Source: Eutypella sp. D-1 (Eukaryota; Ascomycota; Sordariomycetes; Xylariales; Diatrypaceae). Taken from it: 64,000 nt of DNA. The notes beneath the pieces were generated by a model. That model did not search any database. It saw nothing but the letters and a program-made list of their open reading frames with translations, and had not been told where the DNA came from. The position numbers and the translations under genes are program-made. This document shows, piece after piece, positions 61,110 to 64,000 of this stretch. The stretch spans positions 248,001-312,000 of the forward strand of contig JAJTTP010000016.1 in NCBI GenBank assembly GCA_023313575.1. Direction: 5' to 3'. How positions within the stretch are numbered: the first letter of the stretch is position 1; each line of letters starts with the position of its first letter.

Positions 61110-61871
61110 TTACCGGCCTCTGCCGCTGAACCCACCACGCCCGCGACCGCCACCGCCGCCACCACGGCTAAAGCCTCCACCACCACCTCTACCACCGCCA
61201 AAGGAGCCCCGACCACCACCGAAAGAACCGCGTCCGCCCCTTGAAGGGCCGCCCCTACCACCACGACTAAAGCCGCCTCCACGCCCACCGCGAATCGGAC
61301 CACCACGGCCAGCACCACCACCACGACTTGGCTTCTTGACCTTCGGGGCGCCAGGCGGGGGCTTCGGTTTAGGGAGGAAGCGTTCCATGGGAAGCAATTT
61401 CTCGGAACCGATGAAGAACTTGTCGCCGGGCTTGAAGGAGGCGGCCTGGATGCCGTCGGTGGGCTTGATGGTGAAGAAGACCTGGTTGATGGGGCCCAGC
61501 ACCTCGTCGATCTTGCCCACCGCCGTCTTGTTCTCCAGGAACATCTGCGCGTTGAACTGCGGCACCTTCGGGTTCGTCGACTCGCATACCATCTCCCCCT
61601 CGCACGCGTGCAGGAACGTCCCGATCTCGAGGATTTGGTCTGGTGGGCCGAAGTCGCGCTGTCCGAATCCGCCCCGGCCTGTTGTTAATGTCCGCGTCAG
61701 TGATCAATCCCCTCTCGGATCTTCTTCCCTCTCTAAAGTATGCTCTCCATATAGCTGGGGAAATAGCTGGAGATAGGGAAGGAAGCTCGACATACCACCT
61801 CGAAAACCACCGCCCCTGCCACCGCCGAAACTGCCCCGACCTCGCGGCGCACCACCGCCTCTAAACGACAT
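61110..61871 (-). CDS. GAR1: H/ACA snoRNP subunit Gar1
   Basis: Two exons, 61871-61796 and 61678-61110, encode 214 aa. Gar1 is the nucleolar subunit of H/ACA particles that pseudouridylate rRNA. Arg/Gly-rich tails flank the core: the N-terminus reads [17 protein letters not shown], and the C-terminal 80 residues are RGG repeats. The core has [40 protein letters not shown] and [12 protein letters not shown], in the family's order and spacing. The length matches the fungal norm. The intron is 117 nt with donor GTATGT and lies in the first GAR region. The gene is divergent from the threonyl-tRNA synthetase gene. Confidence 0.95.
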
Positions 61872-62683
61872 TATTGAGTATTGAAGAGGTATCGGAACCC
61901 GTTATTTCGAAGATTTGCCGTCGCTATCGTGTCGCTATTGTTTTGTGGCGATTGGGGGAAAATGCGACGGACGTGAACAAGTTCTTTGGTAGCTTAACTT
62001 TGATTGATTGAAGCTTTCAAACTCGATTATTTTTTTTCTACTGGATAAGAAAATCCCAATTGGAGCTTTGATTGGAAGAGGTTAGGTCGCTTGGATCTGG
62101 TACACATTTACTAGCCTAACCTGGACTAGATTGGACCATTAGCATGTCTAACTTAAGCCTTGCCTATTATGGAAAGGGGCACCTTCCCTTGTCTCTGGGG
62201 AAACTTAGTCCGGAAAATCACCGGTACCGATATATATACGGTGCTAATATGATAAGATATTGATTATTATCGATAAGTTCAGAGCTTTATCAAGTACCTA
62301 AGTACTCAAAGTGCCCCTCATCCTGAAAAGGGCATACCAAAGGTACATCACATCGTATTAGGTACTTCGTACCTATGGACAAGCTAGGTACCCAGCGACA
62401 GGGGGATAACCCGCTATCAGCCACTACCAGACAAGTTCGAGGGGTGCACCGTGTTTACTACAATACCTACTTAGGTACTATAACGTACAGGTGGGGTGAC
62501 TCTTCCAGCCTTGACTTTTATCGTATTACCACACCAAAACATTAGGTATTGCCAATTTAATTTTATCTGACTCACTTCTCGGTTGATATCGAGGAGTGTA
62601 TTCCGTTCTTTTTACCAGGGATTCTAACCCCCTTGGATCCTCTCCGTTTCCCACTACTGAGTTTTCACTCAGAAACTGTAAAT
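61872..62683. promoter_or_regulatory. divergent promoter between GAR1 and THS1
   Basis: An 812-bp region between two start codons. It holds a dense group of TACCTA/TAGGTA/GTACC motifs at about 62290-62490, a TATATATA near 62230 and GATAA-like sites near 62250-62280. Shared control of two translation-related genes is plausible but not shown. Confidence 0.5.
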
Positions 62684-64000
62684 ATGGAGGCTGCAAAAAA
62701 GGCAGTCGAGTCTGTCGCTGAGGGGGTGAAGAACGTCGCTATCAGCGGTGGTGACAAACCCGCCAAGTCGGGTGGGAAGAAGGACAAGAAAGCCGCCGCC
62801 GCTGGGGATGCCTCGGCCGGCCCCCTCGAGCTGAAACCCGCTCCCGATTTCCTCCAGACCCGTCTCGATCTGTTCGACCGATTAAAGAAGCGACAAGATG
62901 AGGAGCTCGCCCAGAAGCCCCGTGAGCCGATCACTATCACGATGCCTGATGGTAGCATCAAGACCGGTACATCCTACGAGACTACTCCCGGAGAGATTGC
63001 TCGCGGAATCAGCAACAGTCTATATAAACGTGCCGTTGTTGCGAGACTAGACGGGGATAAGGAACAGCTGTGGGACCTGGAGAGGCCCCTCGAGAAGAGC
63101 TGTAAGCTGGAGATCTTGACCTTCGACGACGAGCAGGGAAAGCAGGTCTTCTGGCACTCGAGCGCGCATATTCTCGGTGAAGCTTCCGAGAGACGGTTTG
63201 GGTGCTCGCTGTGTATCGGCCCCCCTATCGAGAATGGTTTCTACTACGAGATGGCGTTACCGGATGGTGCTGCTGTCCAGACTACCGATTGGAAGCCGCT
63301 CGAGACCATTGTCTCGTCTATTGTCAAGGAGAAGCAGAAGTTCGAGCGTCTTACCTTGTCCAAGGACGAACTGCTCGAAATGTTCAGCTACAACAAGTAC
63401 AAGCAGCATATTATCAAGGACAAGATCCCTGATGGAACTTTCACTACTGTCTACCGAAATGGCCCTCTGATCGATCTGTGCCGAGGCCCCCACGTCCCCG
63501 ATACCGGTAGGATTGAGTCGTTTGCCATCATGAAGAATTCCGCCTCGTATTTCCTGGGTGATAACAAGAACGATTCGCTTCAGCGGATTTACGGTGTGTC
63601 GTTCCCGGACAAGAAGCAGATGGCGGCCCATAAGAAGTTCCTTGAGGAGGCTGCCAAGCGTGACCACCGGAAAATTGGTAAGGACCAGGAGCTGTTTTTC
63701 TTCCACGAAATGTCTCCCGGTTCCTGCTTCTTCCTCCCGCATGGCACCAGGATTTACAACACCCTTCTCGACTACATCCGCCAACAGTACTGGAAGCGGG
63801 GTTACCAGGAAGTGGTTACGCCCAACATGTTTAACTCCGAACTATGGAAAGCCTCAGGCCATTGGGACTATTACAAGGACGACATGTTCGTCATTGACCT
63901 CGAGGAGAATCTGAAATTCGGTTTGAAGCCGATGAACTGCCCGGGACACGCCCTGATGTTCGGCCACCGAGAGCGGTCGCACAGGGAACTACCATGGCGA
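62684..64000 (+). CDS. THS1: threonyl-tRNA synthetase, cytosolic (partial, runs off the window)
   Basis: 439 codons without an intron up to the window edge; roughly 60 percent of the expected protein. A Lys-rich eukaryotic N-terminal extension comes first. The TGS domain follows at about residues 84-145 ([24 protein letters not shown]). The editing domain begins with [10 protein letters not shown] (158-167; HxxxH zinc or catalytic site). The class II core begins after [17 protein letters not shown], continues through [19 protein letters not shown] and reaches MNCPGH (417-422), whose Cys is a zinc ligand for threonine recognition. Everything visible is intact. The cytosolic form is favoured because no mitochondrial presequence is seen. 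Confidence 0.96.
   Translation, partial: MEAAKKAVESVAEGVKNVAISGGDKPAKSGGKKDKKAAAAGDASAGPLELKPAPDFLQTRLDLFDRLKKRQDEELAQKPREPITITMPDGSIKTGTSYETTPGEIARGISNSLYKRAVVARLDGDKEQLWDLERPLEKSCKLEILTFDDEQGKQVFWHSSAHILGEASERRFGCSLCIGPPIENGFYYEMALPDGAAVQTTDWKPLETIVSSIVKEKQKFERLTLSKDELLEMFSYNKYKQHIIKDKIPDGTFTTVYRNGPLIDLCRGPHVPDTGRIESFAIMKNSASYFLGDNKNDSLQRIYGVSFPDKKQMAAHKKFLEEAAKRDHRKIGKDQELFFFHEMSPGSCFFLPHGTRIYNTLLDYIRQQYWKRGYQEVVTPNMFNSELWKASGHWDYYKDDMFVIDLEENLKFGLKPMNCPGHALMFGHRERSHRELPWR

Noticed and set aside
1..64000. CRISPR arrays, operons, rRNA genes
   Set aside because: No spaced direct repeats of CRISPR type and no rRNA sequence. The genome is fungal and genes are monocistronic.

Overview
The window is nuclear DNA of a filamentous ascomycete (Pezizomycotina), most likely a sordariomycete. 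The evidence is short GT-AG introns with CTRAC-like branch sites, pyrimidine-rich promoters, a retrotransposon destroyed by repeat-induced point mutation (RIP), MAT-type HMG boxes, and single-copy ascomycete housekeeping genes (PDC, metacaspase, GAR1, threonyl-tRNA synthetase, HEM4, ERV1, OXR1).

Layout. 1-8.6 kb: sparse, with one kinase-fold (APH-like) orphan and one small membrane protein. 9.5-25.3 kb: an accessory island bracketed by two oppositely oriented solo LTRs of one family. It holds three tandem, strongly diverged MAT-type HMG-box genes (A 12884-14499, B 15615-16567, C 18630-20738), a small hAT-like element just after gene C, and a DHA1 drug:H+ antiporter. 26661-32799: a complete LTR retrotransposon with a 5-bp target duplication, turned into AT-rich sequence by RIP. 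33.7-45.2 kb: an intron-containing tRNA-His, a small acidic protein, a cysteine-rich single-pass membrane protein, an OXR1/TLDc gene, a decayed GMC oxidoreductase, and the divergent pair HEM4 / ERV1. 46.0-46.6 kb: a foldback element with perfect 41-bp terminal inverted repeats. 47.3-49.3 kb: pyruvate decarboxylase. 49.3-57.3 kb: about 8 kb with no recognisable gene. 57.3-64 kb: metacaspase, then the divergent pair GAR1 / threonyl-tRNA synthetase, the latter cut by the window edge.

Main observation. In HMG genes A and C the N-terminal module and the HMG-box module lie in one continuous reading frame, broken only by a single UAG. In both, the UAG sits in the loop of a GC-rich hairpin, and no in-frame AUG exists between it and the HMG box. 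Sordariomycetes carry out sexual-stage A-to-I mRNA editing that favours the A of UAG in hairpin loops and converts UAG to UGG (Trp). The simplest functional reading is that these MAT-like regulators make HMG-box protein only after editing, which would tie their DNA-binding form to sexual development. Gene B has no such stop but has a shortened HMG box. The hairpins and frames are seen in the sequence; editing is an inference that perithecial RNA could test.
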